Positions 11,953 to 25,109 of a stretch of 64,000 bases of DNA are shown piece by piece. The stretch lies in the NCBI GenBank assembly GCA_022113835.1, contig JAILWY010000001.1, positions 15,616,501 through 15,680,500 of the forward strand, in the 5' to 3' direction. Positions within the stretch are counted from its first letter, which is position 1; each line of letters opens with the position of its first letter. The stretch comes from Atopsyche davidsoni. Taxonomy: Eukaryota > Arthropoda > Insecta > Trichoptera > Hydrobiosidae. Below the pieces are notes generated by a model. The model worked only from the letters and a program-made list of their open reading frames with translations. It was not told the DNA's origin and did not search any database. The position numbers and the translations under genes are program-made.

Positions 11953-12491
11953 CTGAATGTACCGAGCAGTTCATTTTTATATTTATAAATTGTTCTGAGA
12001 GAATTCAATTATTGAATTTCATAATCATATAATCTCCGTAGTTTTCGCTTAACGGTCATGTGTGCTTGATATTCTTAACTGTTACCTTTTAACTTAAGTT
12101 TCAATATCTATTACAGAGAGTTATAGCATTACATGATTCTCTGACACCTTTCAGTGACAAGTTTCTTTGGAATTACATTTGAGGAACCGGTATTGGTCCT
12201 CAAAAGCATAATATAGTACACCATAATTTTTACAAATAACACCTGTTGGGAACTATCTTCAGGGACTATTAACTGTTGTTGAGGAACGTAATGGTATAGA
12301 TAATAAATGGTGCATAATACATGTCACTATATCTTTTAGCATAAAATATATGCAACAATAGAATTAACTGGTGATTTTTTTTTCAGATGGAATATGATAT
12401 GGGCATTATCCTACTTCACCAATAGGTTTATTTTTGACATAATAAAGTTCAAAAGGATATCTTGTTAAGATTGTACCGTTGGAAAACTCAC

Positions 12492-12622
12492 CACTTTAAG
12501 TTTGGCCTGTATCTCTCGCAGCTTCCGTCTCGCCAGGACTTGTATGTGAGATGAGACTTGTTTCCTCGTCCTCGTTTTGCCGGTTCTCAATTTTATATAT
12601 CTCGCAATAAGCTCGTTCCTTC
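12492..12622 (-). CDS. sd: sd exon: second half of the TEA domain with the recognition helix
   Basis: This 131-nt exon (acceptor TTTTCAG, donor GTGAGT) begins with two bases that complete the split Gly codon, then encodes [40 protein letters not shown] and LKV (residues 86-128). This is TEA helix 2, the basic loop and helix 3. In TEAD-DNA structures the helix carrying [13 protein letters not shown] sits in the major groove. Residues here match Drosophila and human family members almost one for one. The exon ends in KLKV and phase 0, so it can splice either to the cassette exon at 11952-11851 or directly to the exon at 11336-11296 without changing frame. Drosophila sd, as recalled, reads KIKV directly into QFWQ, which corresponds to the skipping form. 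The following intron is 539 bp with nothing else recognised in it. Confidence 0.97.
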
Positions 12623-13375
12623 CTGAAAAATTATAAAAGACAAAATTATAGACCTGTCGTTGACATGAAATATGGCAGTTGGTATTTTTCAGAGCATCCT
12701 GAATTTATCGATTTACTGTGAATGCTTTTTATTTTATAACCAAAAAAACTATAAATACTATACATGGTAATAAATTATTAGAAAGTCGTATCCTCCACAT
12801 TGACGTACAATTCCCACGTCGAATAACTTTAATACTAGTTTTGAACGCAAAAATTAGTATATCGGGTTGTAGAATACAAATGCGAGGTCCAGGAAAGATT
12901 CTAATTTTTTTCCAATTATTAAAATGGACTGCCTCACAAGGAATTTCGCGCACACACAAAACGGAAGCAAACGAAAGCGGACAGATAAAAGTTTTACCGT
13001 TTACATAATCGCCAGAACACAATCGGTGTAATCTAATTAATTTTGTTTCTCTGTAAATTTTAATCTCGAAGTTAGACAAACGCGAAGCAGACTCCGTATA
13101 AGTTGGCAAGTTTCAAGTATAACATAAACGAAGAGTTCAAACTTTTCATCGGGGAGCGTATTACAAACTTGAGTCATTATTTCAACCACGGGCGGAGCGC
13201 GATACCATTCGGCCCGGGCGGGGGACAAAGAGGAAAAATACCCTCCGCGGCGTCCCACCAACCCGGCGTCCCACTGTCCCAGACTCTGCTTCGAGTGTCC
13301 ATTTCCAATATTCGTTTCCCAATTTTAAAACATTTGAAAAACAAATATATTTTTAAATTAAAATAGTATTTGAAA

Positions 13376-13395
13376 TAATATATATATATATATAT
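13376..13395. repeat. TA microsatellite
   Basis: A run of about ten TA units. Confidence 0.9.
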
Positions 13396-14296
13396 TGAGT
13401 GTCGATAGTGTAAGCCGGATGAAGGCTTAAGTAAAGATATCGCCTTCCGATCAACCCGAGCGAGCGCATCGCTCTTCAAAGGCATCCGCGCGGTTCGGTT
13501 TCCTTCAAAATAAATAAAGACAAAAGCCAAACTTAATCCGCCGTATGAAGCGCGCCCGCCCGCCCGGGGAGGGAATGCCGCAGTGAATAGGTACGATTAA
13601 GAGCATGATATTGTCAGGCCATTGTTATCTTTAAAGTTACTTCCCGAAGACCGGTGACGTATTTACTAGGAATAAAGCCGTACGGCCCGAATACTCCGCT
13701 CGCCGGCGGGCCCGGCCGGGGAGTGGAGGGGTCCGATAAATAACACATTATACTCGCAGTAGTCGCTTCTGTACTACCTATGCACGATCTGCATTATCTA
13801 TCCGTCTCATTGTGATCTTAATGCAGTACAAAAGCGCCAATCGAGCATAGGTTGAGCCGCCGTTTTGCTTGTTGATTGAATATCGTACAAGAAAAACAAA
13901 GTTGTGGCGCGATGAAAAATAGTCATTCGACAGCAGATTCGCTATAAAAAATATCGTATGTGACCAGATTTTGTATAATGAGTACTAAACTATTGCCATG
14001 TCAATCAAATTAAGCTATGCATAACTCCCGATGGACACTGCTGAATATAAGTCGGAAATGGAAAGCGTCAGCCGCGAGGCTCCGGGCCCACAAAGTGATT
14101 TTATTAAATTGTTGTTTTTTTTTTTTACGGTAAGCTCTCGGGGGACTCTGGCGACGCGGTCCAGCGAGACGGGCGTCCCGAGTTAATAGTAAACCGCGAA
14201 AATTAAGTAGAGCCGAAAAACATGGCGCACAATAAATCCCGGCGGCTGCGTAATTATTTGCGAACGTCAAAAGAGCGCCGTCCCTGGGCGGCCGCA

Positions 14297-14343
14297 GGGG
14301 CGGGGCGGGGCGGGGCGGGGCGGGGCGGGGCGGGGGCGGGGGC
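14297..14343 (+). repeat. GGGGC tandem repeat, G-quadruplex-prone
   Basis: Eight or more GGGGC units run in tandem on the plus strand. Four or more G-runs with one-base loops meet the standard G-quadruplex pattern. On the sd sense strand this is a C-rich (GCCCC) tract. Confidence 0.95.
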
Positions 14344-14454
14344 GAGGGGCGAGCGAGGCCGCCCGCTCGTCTCCCGCCCTTCTTTATATTTTCTTGTTCG
14401 TCCCGGCGGGTGCGCGCCCGCTCACTAATTGCGCATTCTTCGCATAGTTTGGGT

Positions 14455-14500
14455 CCGCCCCGCCCCCCCTGCCCCCGCCCCGCCCCCGCCCCCGCTCCGC
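14455..14500. repeat. C-rich imperfect repeat
   Basis: A CCCCGCCC-type imperfect tract about 110 bases from the GGGGC repeat, of opposite strand composition, so the two could pair in the transcript. Confidence 0.75.
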
Positions 14501-14684
14501 CGGTGGACAGTCGTACCGAGAAACATTCATCTTCAAAATTGCGAGCGTGACAATATCTTCGGGCGGAGGGCGGCTGGCGATTTATTCGGGCGCCGCATTC
14601 ATCCCGGGGGCGGTAATTGAACGCCGGATGGAGATTGTTTTGAATATTTTATAAGAATGCCGCAAATGGGTGTACAGATGTCCC

Positions 14685-14765
14685 GGTGAGGCGCTTCTCT
14701 GTTGTCCTCTCTGTCCCGGGTTCGATTGCCGAGTGGGGCGATTTCCGAGAAGCTTTATTTTGGAT
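14685..14765 (+). mobile_element. tRNA-derived SINE head fragment
   Basis: GGGTTCGATTGCC at 14718-14730 is a good pol III B-box match and is followed by GAGTGGGGCGATTT, a continuation typical of insect tRNA-SINE heads. The A-box is not clear, so this is a degraded or partial copy. Confidence 0.4.
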
Positions 14766-15570
14766 TTAAAAAATTTATCGTGAAATAAAAAAGGCGAACG
14801 CTTGATACTCGTAATGCCGATCCGCGGAAAAATTCAAAAGATGAGCCCTTGCATTGAAAAATCCTAGAAAAAATGCACGGATGTGATCAATTCCCTCAGG
14901 ACAGTCACGTATGCCTGACTAGGGCGGGGTACTCGAACCTGAATAGTAATTTTAGTGGCCTAGAAAGAGAAAACTAAAAAAAAAAGAATTTCCGATGTCC
15001 CTTGCTAGAAAAATAAAAAAAACATATCGAGGAAGTCTCAAATCTCAAGAAATCCGACTCTCAGAACACTACACGAGAGAGTAAAACACATTTTTAATGT
15101 ATACAGATGTATTTTATACGTATATTAAAAAAAAAAAAAACGACCTCATTTCTAACGGGATTCGAGTTTTGATATATTAAAAAAATAGGGGCATCTTCCT
15201 GGAAAATAAATCTCATAGAAGCTCATGGCTCCGCTCGTGAAATCGACGAGGTTGGCATCTGTTGTAATACTATAAAGACAAAATTGTTTAATCTGAATAC
15301 ATTTTTTGATTTATTTTACACAATATCAATAGTATTCGATTAGAAAAAAAAGTCCAATAAGGTTGATCGAAATATAGATTGGCAGTAAAAGTATAATATA
15401 GATTATTCATTCGGTTTAATTATCGTGCAAAGCATCGCAGACTCCCATTCCCTTGACATATAATTAATAAAATCGCAATTTAATTCTCTGATGCTCAAAT
15501 AATTCGGCTAGGAGAGCTTCATCGGAAGGGTGAATTGGTGCTAAATATTAAAAGTTTCCCCCGCCGACAC

Positions 15571-15650
15571 CCCCGGCCTGCCCCGTCCTGCCTTGTTCTG
15601 CCTTGTCCTGCCCCTTCCCGCCCCTTCCCGCCCCTTCCTGCCCCGTCCTG
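15571..15650. repeat. 10-bp minisatellite, eight units
   Basis: Eight consecutive decamers of the form CCYYKKYCYG (for example CCCCGTCCTG and CCCCTTCCCG) occupy exactly 80 bases without gaps. The open frames crossing it on both strands are repeat artefacts. Confidence 0.9.
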
Positions 15651-16245
15651 GCCCGCGCCGCTCGGGCTTGGCCGATTGTGGTCCGCCAACTGGAGATCAG
15701 AACACCGGCCGCAGGGTGAGAGTTCCACTCGCTTATTAAATTTCCTTATTTTCTAATTATCAAAGCACTTAAGGCTACCTTCAAAAATATTTTTAAAAAA
15801 TTCAGCTGAAATATTAAGCAATATTTTTTTCCATTTTGATACAATTTCTTTAATAAAGTAAAATTACTTCTGTGCTTATTTGATGATTTCCATTTTCACC
15901 ATTTTTACAAGATAAAATATCATGTATATACTTATCGGTGGCGTGCAGCGAATTCCAAATATTACTATGCATATAAGTAGTAAAATACTATATAATAGAA
16001 ATAAAAAAATAATAACTTTAAAAAATATAATAATAAACAAAATTGGAAAAAATAAAGGCACACACACATTTATCAAAATCGATCAAAATAAAACGTAATT
16101 GATCTTCACACGTCCATCCAAAAATACTGAACTAAAAATAACTGAAACAAAAATTTACTCATAATATTGTAAGCATATTATTGACAAAGAAATTATTATA
16201 AAACCCTGTTAGTTAATTAGACACGAATAAAATTTTATTTTCATA

Positions 16246-16445
16246 AAGCTCGGGGGCCCGGGGCGCGGCACCCTCCTCTTACCGGGAGTGACGGATCATA
16301 CACGCCAACTTCCGGGACGAGCTGCCTAAGGGGGCTTCGACCACATATACAAATATACCAAATTGGGAGAGAGCCTTTCCAGGGACGCGGTTTATTACCG
16401 AAGTCATCGGAAAGTCATAAAGTTGACCTAGTGGTTAGCACTGTT
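16246..16445 (+). mobile_element. possible retroelement remnant with A-box-like motif
   Basis: A GC-rich block (16246-16345) followed by TAGTGGTTAGCACTG at 16429-16443, which matches a pol III A-box, stands out from its AT-rich surroundings. No B-box follows at the right distance. It is probably a decayed SINE or LINE piece; the family is not recognised. Confidence 0.3.
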
Positions 16446-16914
16446 GTTTACTGACTACGAAAATGTTAAAAACGTGCAGTATATTGTAATCATGAACGTA
16501 AACATAACATACAAAAAGAAAAACACAAATAAACCTCATTTTATAGAACAAGCAAAAAGTACTGTAATTTTTTAAAATGATATTTAAGTATTATTAACAC
16601 GCAATCGATAAATAAAATAAAACATTTAATCGAACGGAACTCATAGATGATAAACAGCAAGTTTATTGAGAAAGTGTGTTTGTTTTTTTTTTAATTTGAT
16701 TGACTATTGAGATTTCAAATTAGGCGTACGCCAAAGATAACGATTAATTTCAATATCAACATGCTCAACGTAAATGTCTTGAGAGTACATAACAAATGGG
16801 ATTGGCCTGAAATTAACGCGTTTGAAATTTGTGGTCAGATCATTATCAAGGCACTAAAAAATGGAGAGATATTTGCTACTCGTTTTTAGCAATTTATCTA
16901 CTGAACTGTGATGG

Positions 16915-17217
16915 GTGAGCTGCAGTGCTTATGCGATCGAAGTCAAGGGAGGTCGGGTTGTCGATAAGGAGTGCCAGCCGGAGAGTGCAAGCGGGGCGTC
17001 TCCGCAAGAGCCGAGTCCACTCGAAAGTTCATCATCAGGAGTCGCGGGAGCTCCGCCTGGCGCGGCAGCGGGTGAGGGCCCTCGGAGCTCAACTCTCTCC
17101 GGAGAGAAAACACCCCCGCCTGGACTGTTCGACTATCCCTGCTGTGAGGAGTACCCGGCTGTAGTCAACTATGCTGGTTTAAATTGGGTCAATCGATTTA
17201 CTAATATTTGTCATTAA
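16915..17217 (+). mobile_element. possible retroelement coding remnant
   Basis: This GC-rich block has two overlapping open plus-strand frames. One (16925-17164) is Arg-rich (for example RSASRRVQAGRLRKSRVHSK) and resembles in composition the ORF1 region of non-LTR elements. The other is Ser/Pro-rich. Base composition changes sharply on both sides. There is no firm homology; it could also be an unrecognised regulatory block. Confidence 0.22.
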
Positions 17218-18700
17218 ATATTTTTAGTTCATTCTATATTTTTCACCTGCACGGTTATCGATATCGATTCACACACGAAACTATGAGAAAAATCATTGAA
17301 ATATATATATTGTTTTCAGGGCCCGAGGTGCGCATTAGAGGTACGTTTGGGTATTTGAAAACGGAAAAACGAATAGCTATTTTTTTTACTCAAACACAAA
17401 ATAACAAACATCAGCGATTATTGATTGTGAAAAGACATTTACTGGCCAGAATGGCTGCATAAAAATATTAATACAATGAAAATAAATATTGCAATAAACG
17501 TCTGTTTTATTACTGAAAGGGGTGAATTTTTTTTCTATTTAAAACGGAACACTCAAAATTTTTCGAAAATATGCACATAAATATTTGGAAAAGTAAAAAA
17601 TACAATCGTAGAGCGTTTTTCATTGCTCGGAATTAACATAAAGCGGTCGTTAATTCGGCTGAACACCTCTTTTCATAAAAATATCGACTGCCCATTACTT
17701 CCCAGTATCAAGATGTGAACATTTTATATTTCCGTAATGGTGAGCATGGAAAGCCAATCCACTTAACATAATTCATGAGACTATAATATTATTTTTACGA
17801 GGTGTATTTAATCTACTCTGACCTCGCGCGCATACGAGACTGACTATTTTTTATTTTTCGCTCAATACAATACATCACAATTTTGGAATACACTATAATC
17901 AGCGAATGCACGTATCGGATTGTTGAAAAAGAAATATCACCAAACATAATAATAACCGCATACATATTTTAAATTTTGATTGAGATTATAATTATTATCC
18001 GATCGGTATGCGTGAAAATATTTGAAGCCATCGACCGGTTAGATGTGCTAGAAGTTTCACACTCGAAACTTTAAACGTACAGATTCAAGCCCGGGGTAAT
18101 GTAGCCGCCGCGAACAATACAACGCGGCGGCGGTAAAATATTATATTACATTAACCTAATAAATAGATTTTAGCACACATTATCGTAAAGGATTGCGGCC
18201 GGTGGCGAGGGGCGGTACATAACTCGGCACAACAATACACTGCAGTGGCACAATACGGCGCGGGTCCAGTCCAGTGTAACGAGCCCCTTACAATACAAAT
18301 TACTGCGATGTGTAGCGCGGCTATCTTCGTTTGACAGAATTAATTGCGAGTCGGGTATTGTTATGTCGGCGAACTTGCGGTCCCTCCTGGGGGGGCGCGT
18401 GACACGCAGACCACTGCAAATACCGAACTGACTCCACACTCAGATTCAAGCGATGTCAAGAGTAAAGAAGCTGGGCTCAAAGGAAACGGCCCATCTATCT
18501 TTATTCAACCAGCTGGAGACATCAATGTTCTCTATAAAGTAGATCACAAGAGAACTGGCAATCACGCGAGCAATGACGTCTCCGCTATTTGCCTAGTTGC
18601 ATACGAGGAAACCACAGAAAAAAAATATTTTCCTTTATTTTAAGCCTGGAGATATATTATACTCAAACAGAATCGAAAAACATCCAAAAAATATATATAT

Positions 18701-18765
18701 TTCGCTGCCCGGATTCGAACCCGGCAAGCAAGCGTGCTAACCACTGGACAATGAGGCGGAACAAG
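18701..18765 (-). mobile_element. tRNA-derived SINE head
   Basis: Read on the minus strand, CATTGTCCAGTGGTTAGCAC gives an A-box and GGGTTCGAATCC a B-box. The two boxes are too close and the T-stem has a mismatch, so this is not a functional tRNA. An A/T-rich tail follows (18690 and lower). Confidence 0.65.
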
Positions 18766-19219
18766 TATATAATAATTTCTAAACAAATTATTTTGATGAT
18801 AGAATTATAGATTTTATAATATAAATACACAAAACAACAGAAGCGTTTGGAAGTAAAATCATAAACATTTTTATAATCTGGCAATAACACTACTGGCTGA
18901 TAAATAATATTTAACAATAAGAATGGAATTTCCTTTTTAAATAACAACGCTGAATAATCTTCAATTCACATAAATAATCGTTTTAAAATAATAAATGTAT
19001 TTATTATGCTCACTTTCAACAACATAGTATATTTTTATAAAAAAATATAAACAAAACAGCCACTGCCTATTTGTTGGCAGGAATATCTTTACTTCCTTGT
19101 TTATATAATAACTTGATGCGTTAATTAAACGCAAGGATTCTAGATTTCTGCGATTTGGAAGCGGATAAGATATTGTGCTAATTTGTATTTTTACATAACA
19201 ATATAGACCAAGTACACGA

Positions 19220-19240
19220 CTATATATATATATATATATT
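19220..19240. repeat. TA microsatellite
   Basis: About ten TA units. Confidence 0.9.
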
Positions 19241-20416
19241 TATAAAGTAGTGAATCACGATCGTGAGATAATATACCTCCCTTAGTGCACGGATACCCCA
19301 GTCGTAGATCCCAGGGACGATAGTAAAGCCATCGGTATTGTATTCATAATAGGTATGGTATAAGATATGTGCGGCCTTGTTAGTGTGAAATAGAGCAATA
19401 TTGAAATTCTTGATTATATTACAAGTTTATAAAATATTTTCAATCTATGCAACAAAAATATATAATATGTGAATGAAAATTTTATTTTTTCGATTAGATA
19501 TTACAACAGATATTGGACTTGCGAAAAAAATATAACACTGAAACACTAATTTTTTTAACGGTTTTAATGAATGGCAGAGATAAATGTACAAATACACGTA
19601 ACGTATAATGAAGATTTAAGAAGTCAAGTTACGAGTGGAATTCAAAGCTTCGATTGATGAACAATTTTGTTTATATCACTAGGCTACCGTGCTATTTCGT
19701 TCTGAGAAACATCTTTTACAGTCTACTCTACAGTATAGTTATACATTCCTCAAGTAGTTCATATGCTAAGTAGTAACCTTTATGCAATAATATATAGATA
19801 TTTCTGGTTTATTTTGACACAGTAGTTATAAAACTTAACAATATAGTCACTAATTTTAAAATACAATATATCCTTGTTGTTTACAATGTAAATTAAAGCC
19901 CAACAATAATTATTGTGCAGGAGTGCGAAGGACTGAAACGGAGTTGTTCAACGAAAAAATAAAAATGCGACTGGAAAATCGCATAAATAAGCAATAGCAT
20001 GGTTATTGCAATTATTGCGACATTAAATTCTGCAACGATATGATCGTATCGTAATTTTTAAAATACTTAAGTGCCGTATACAAGATTGAATATTAAAGTT
20101 ATTTTTTTAGTATCGATACTTTTTAAGTATGCAATTGTAAAAAAATAATAACAGACTTTTTATAAAGAAACAGTTTTAAATAAAATATCTTAATATTATA
20201 GATTCCGTAAATAAAATGACAAGATGTGCTGTATTTTCAATTCCCGGAAGGGTGACGACTTCCAGGATTTTTTCGTTCAGGCGTGGTCGCGTGTCATAGA
20301 TTTAAGGAAACTCTCCCATCCGCCCTCGTTTCCATCCCTTAACTTGGCAGTTCAGGCGGGTCGCCGTTTGTGTCCAATAAGTCCAGGCCGGACAGGGACA
20401 GAGGCCGCTTTGCATG

Positions 20417-20456
20417 TCCTCGTCCCTGTCCCTGTCCCTGTCCCCGTCCCTGTCCC
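20417..20456. repeat. CTGTCC hexamer repeat
   Basis: Six or more copies of CTGTCC with minor changes (one CCGTCC) lie in a GC-rich block. Confidence 0.9.
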
Positions 20457-22056
20457 ACCCTTGCGACCGACGCTTTTACAAAAGCCGCCACCGAAGGGGT
20501 GAAACTTAAGGACTTTGATGCAACGGATTCTGGTATTTACTATCTCTACTGAATTTATTAACCCTTATTGTATTTTACACATCAAGGATTACAAGAACTT
20601 TAAGCTATCACCAAAAATGTCAAATGTACGGTAAGATATGAAAATAATTACATTAAAAATTGCGTGGGCTAAAACTAAAATTTTAAAACTACCGAATATA
20701 TTTTGTGGGGGAATGAAAAAATTAAACGGATATATCTTTTAATTTTACTAATCGGTATTTCTTCATAAAATTATTAAAATTCCTCGTGTGTCGAATGCTA
20801 TATATATTTTTTTTAGATAAAATGAACATCGCGGCAACGGGAACATGTTATTTTATAAAATAAATTTTGACGATACATATAGTTTGTTAATTATTACACG
20901 ATGAAATGATTCAGAGAGATGTTGGATGAAAGGTCACGCATAAATATTGAACTATTGCTTAGTAAGTAATTTTTTAATATATCCATATTCAGTGTATTTT
21001 TTTTATTAAAAAACATTCATATTCAGTGAATGTTTATAATAAAATGTTTTTTTTGCATGTTATTTGGGTAAAAAAGAGAACCTTGAAGCGACTTAATTAT
21101 AAAATTCTTCGCGTGCAGATTTTCAAGGTTTCGCCCATTCAGACGGACGCTTTCACAAAAAATTACTATAATACCATTGTTGACACATTGCAAATACTGA
21201 ATTTGATAATAAAACAGGGGCTTCCAAAGTTATCTGAGTCACCACCCCCTTTATAGGGATTTAGAGCAGCTGCCGTTTGTTTCTGCTTGCAACTGCAGTA
21301 GAACTGATTTTATTTTTATCTTATCAAAACAATGGTTTTTTCGATTGTGTGTATAAATATACGGTAACTTTTTTTTCTTAGTTGTGAAAAAACTTTTTCT
21401 CTTTGACGGAATTTTTTTAGATAACTAGCAAGGCAAAAATGCCGGAGACGTGAAACGCAGGACACGATTGGAGTAGTTTTGCTAGTGAATGAGTATAATT
21501 ACTATCTTCTCTCATAACACAATACATGAAATATATCAGAGCGTCTATACCCCTGGATGTTGACCCTGCAACTTGGTGAAAACACCTGTCATCTTAAAAT
21601 ACAGTATAACCTCAATAATCCTGAATGCGAATATAAAAAGTATTTGAGAAATTGTTTGGAATTTTTTGTCAAAATCAAGAAAACCAACCGTACGTGTTTC
21701 AATCAGCAATTTCTGACTTCATCATACCTTGATCCTACGCATTGAAATGCTTTGAACTATGCGTTGTATTTTTAAACTTAAATTTAAATAAAATGATGAC
21801 ATATCACAGCAATCCTGTTGTACAAAAATTCTGCATAACCCTTAGTAGTAGATGTCGTTAACTAACGGGTGGGGGGCTAACTAGCCCCTCCGAACTTTAA
21901 ACAGTCAATAACCCCTCCGGAGCGAGTATCAAATATCCAAGCAGGTGTCCAATATAAAAAAGTACAAGTCATTCCGCGAAGTAATCCTTACCGAGGCGGA
22001 ACACCCGCCGGGGCGGCCACTGGCTAGACTCGGAATAATGTAAACATATCTAAACG

Positions 22057-22080
22057 AAAAGTTCTGAAATCAGAACTTTT
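22057..22080. repeat. perfect 11-bp inverted repeat
   Basis: AAAAGTTCTGA (22057-22067) and TCAGAACTTTT (22070-22080) are separated by two bases. The hairpin ends in T-rich sequence. The function is unknown. Confidence 0.8.
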
Positions 22081-22851
22081 CAGTTATGTCTTATACTTGG
22101 CAGACAATGTCAAAATCAATCGAAATTACAAAATCTCTTTTTACTTGTGACTTTTGCTTATTTATCGAAGTAATGATAAATTATTTCATTAGGGTTGTTA
22201 AAATGTTTTTCGTTATTCAAAACGTTCAAATGCGAAATATAACTTATTCAATCGTGTTTTTCTATGTAAACTCAACGAAGAAAAACACCAAAATTTATAT
22301 AGCACGTAAGAAATATTTAACTTTAGTATGGAGTAATATTGATTAACAATCCAAAACAATAGATTACCCTGAATAATTCGATTGTGCGAGTCGATGAGTG
22401 AAATAATTTGTTAATAAAAATACAATTATGGAATTGATCTTGGGAATAGGGTCTACTGTTGATAATTTGTGTATATTGCTATATCAATTCTTCATAATTT
22501 GCTATCATGAGTCTTGAAATGTACACGAAACATCGAACGCTCAAAGACCAGATAATCACATGATATGAATATTAATGTTATTTTTTATCCGCTTACTTAT
22601 TTCTGAATAATTGTTTTTTTTTGGTCATTCGGTAGAGTAAATCTATTAAAATACTATCAACATTCAATACGAACGGCTTAGGGTGTTTAAATAAAATAGT
22701 CATTGTGTGCATTGAATATGTAGGGTAGCATGCCTGCAGCAGTACGGAGCGGGGTTGATTTCCACACCCTCTGCGATAAGCCGGGAGTCCCCCGTGATAA
22801 ATGTATATGCAAATCTTGTTTCAATATCGCACGGCACGGAGCCCCGATTCG

Positions 22852-22926
22852 CGGGGCAGGAGGCCCGGGGCAGAGGGCAGGGGGGACAGGGGGCGCAGGG
22901 GGCCTGGGGCAGAGGCCAGGGGGGGC
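22852..22926 (+). repeat. G-rich imperfect minisatellite
   Basis: Repeated GGGGCAGAGG/GGGGGCAGGG-like units give many G-runs on the plus strand, an obvious G-quadruplex candidate. Confidence 0.8.
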
Positions 22927-23416
22927 AATGAATATAGATGGCGCTTTATTGTGTCCCATCGACAATCAATGCGGCGATAAATCCTGGCGGCATCACGGAC
23001 GAATACGTTTGTGGATTTATTGCGGTTTCATTTCACACTCGCTGGAAATGCTGCGTGATGCTGGGAATTGTTCGAATTTGAAATTCGCCATGTCATATCT
23101 GTATTTCGATAAATGATACGTGGAAATATAGATTCGAGCGCACCTCTTCGAGTGAATGTTTAAATTATATATTTGCGGTTCGCTCGATGTCGGTGCGAGT
23201 GATTTATGTAACATTGTTTAGAATAAGCTGTTTGCGTTGTAGATTGATGGTTTTAAAATATTTGCGGTTGCATGGTAGTGTAGATCTAACCGAATTGAAA
23301 CTTCCAATACGGGTTGTTTCAAATGTAACGATACCATCACACGAAAAGAAGATATATATTTTTTGTGTTTCGTTATCAAGTAAAAAGATTTTTTTTTTTT
23401 TAAGTTTTGCAGCAGA

Positions 23417-23445
23417 AAATCTGAATGTAATTTACATTCAGATTT
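23417..23445. repeat. perfect 14-bp inverted repeat, one-base centre
   Basis: AAATCTGAATGTAA (23417-23430) and TTACATTCAGATTT (23432-23445) are exact reverse complements around a single T. Such an exact palindrome is unexpected in ageing intron sequence and may be recent or selected. Confidence 0.85.
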
Positions 23446-24327
23446 AGTTCACATAAAAAAGCTAAATAACATAAAATAACATTGTCGTCGATTAACAGGG
23501 ATTACGAAAAGCGATCAGATGGAATCGCATCATCGAGACACACAGGAGATGATAATCAAAAAGGAGATTTTTTCCTCGCCATTTCCCGAGTACCGCGAAC
23601 CCCTGTATACTCTCCTTCAAAATGCAGATCCCACAATCGCTGTACAGGCATAAAGCGCATCAGAGCCGCTGTTTTCGCAAGCCTTTAACAAAAATGCCTC
23701 CACCCTCTCTCTCAGAGCGGGGCGCTTTTAATTAAAGGGGTGAAGCGCCGCTCGAATTACGCATATTATCTGCCGCCATCTGACGGTAATAAAGTGAAGC
23801 GGCCGACACACCCTCCGGTCAGTCTGACCGCCATTACAGCGTCTTGCTGTTTTTAATCTTCTTTATATTGCTTTAAATAAATACTCCGAATTCAAATGCC
23901 TCTCGAGATGTGACAGTAATAATTGAAATAACTGACTAAAGTTAATTTTGAAATTAACATTTCTTTCGATGTAGTTTTTAATCTTTTTGTACATCGCTTG
24001 CCGTGAATACGGATACCTACAGAAGCGAGATGTAACGATGTCATACCAATTTTCATTTTATGATTTTTGCAGCCCTCACGCAAACACATTATTTGAACAT
24101 CAAATAAAAAGCTGACAATTATAACAATCATTTGAATTGCCACTATTCACTGATTAATAAGCTTATTTTTTAAAATATTTTTAAATAAAAAAATTGTGAT
24201 TTTTCCACGCATAACATTTTATATGTGACCGGTTTCTCCGACCTACCCCTTGTGAGCATTTTCAAACGAAGTAATTTTTTATTTAAATTTTTTTTGTTTT
24301 ACCAAAACTCTATGAAAATGAAACTAA

Positions 24328-24348
24328 ATATATATATATATATATATT
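24328..24348. repeat. TA microsatellite
   Basis: About ten TA units. Confidence 0.9.
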
Positions 24349-24555
24349 CAATTCACTCTTCGGTTTGTTATAAAAAAGCATTATTTCAACAGTGGCCGTG
24401 AAAACTTACAAACGTGTGTAGCTTTCAAAGTATTCCGTGTAATTAAATTATACGATTGCGATGAAGACGCAGGGGCGGCGCAGAGTTTGATTATCCTCCG
24501 AGGACTGTGAAAGAGTGGGACCGCCGGCATGCGAGCCGCGGGGGCCACGGCTCAC

Positions 24556-24625
24556 TCCGGGGCGGCTCCGGGGCGGCTCCGGCGAGGCTCCGGGGCGGCT
24601 CCGGCGCGGCTCCGGGGCGGGTCCG
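24556..24625. repeat. 11-bp GC-rich minisatellite
   Basis: Units of GGGGCGGCTCC and close variants (GGCGAGGCTCC, GGCGCGGCTCC) repeat about six times. The open frame through it is a repeat artefact. Confidence 0.9.
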
Positions 24626-25109
24626 GCACTGCGGCCCGCCGCGGACCCACTAATTATTTTCCAGGAACAGGAGCACGCCGAATGCTTTCGGATAGCGAAG
24701 AATGCTAAATATTTAAGCTCCTCATAATGTACGAGTATTTATTTTGAGAACGGCAATATTGTTGTTGTGTGTTATAACAATAAGCGAGGCTTGATTATTT
24801 AAATAAAATAAAATTGGATAATGTGTAGAAAAGAGTGGGTGCTCTTGAGCGCTGTTGTTCGTTATTTCAATGTATCTATATATATATTATTATTTTTGCG
24901 TTAGGAAATATTAGTGGAACAAATAATAATTCATCCAATATATACAATGTTTTAAAGCTTTAAATTATCAAAAGTATTTTTGACTTATTATTTTTTTAGT
25001 GTTAAATATAAGGATATTGATAAAATAAATCCAAAACAAATATATATATATTTATAGGGTTCACACATAAAACGTCAAGGAAATCACCTAATATTGCTAA
25101 CAGAATGCA

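Noticed and set aside
14222..14620. Two consecutive GC-rich frames near the GGGGC repeat
   Set aside because: They are repeat-derived, with no conserved motif, and open because of base composition.
18701..18765. Possible functional tRNA gene on the minus strand
   Set aside because: The A- and B-boxes are present but too close together, the anticodon arm is incomplete and the T-stem has a mismatch. It fits a SINE head.
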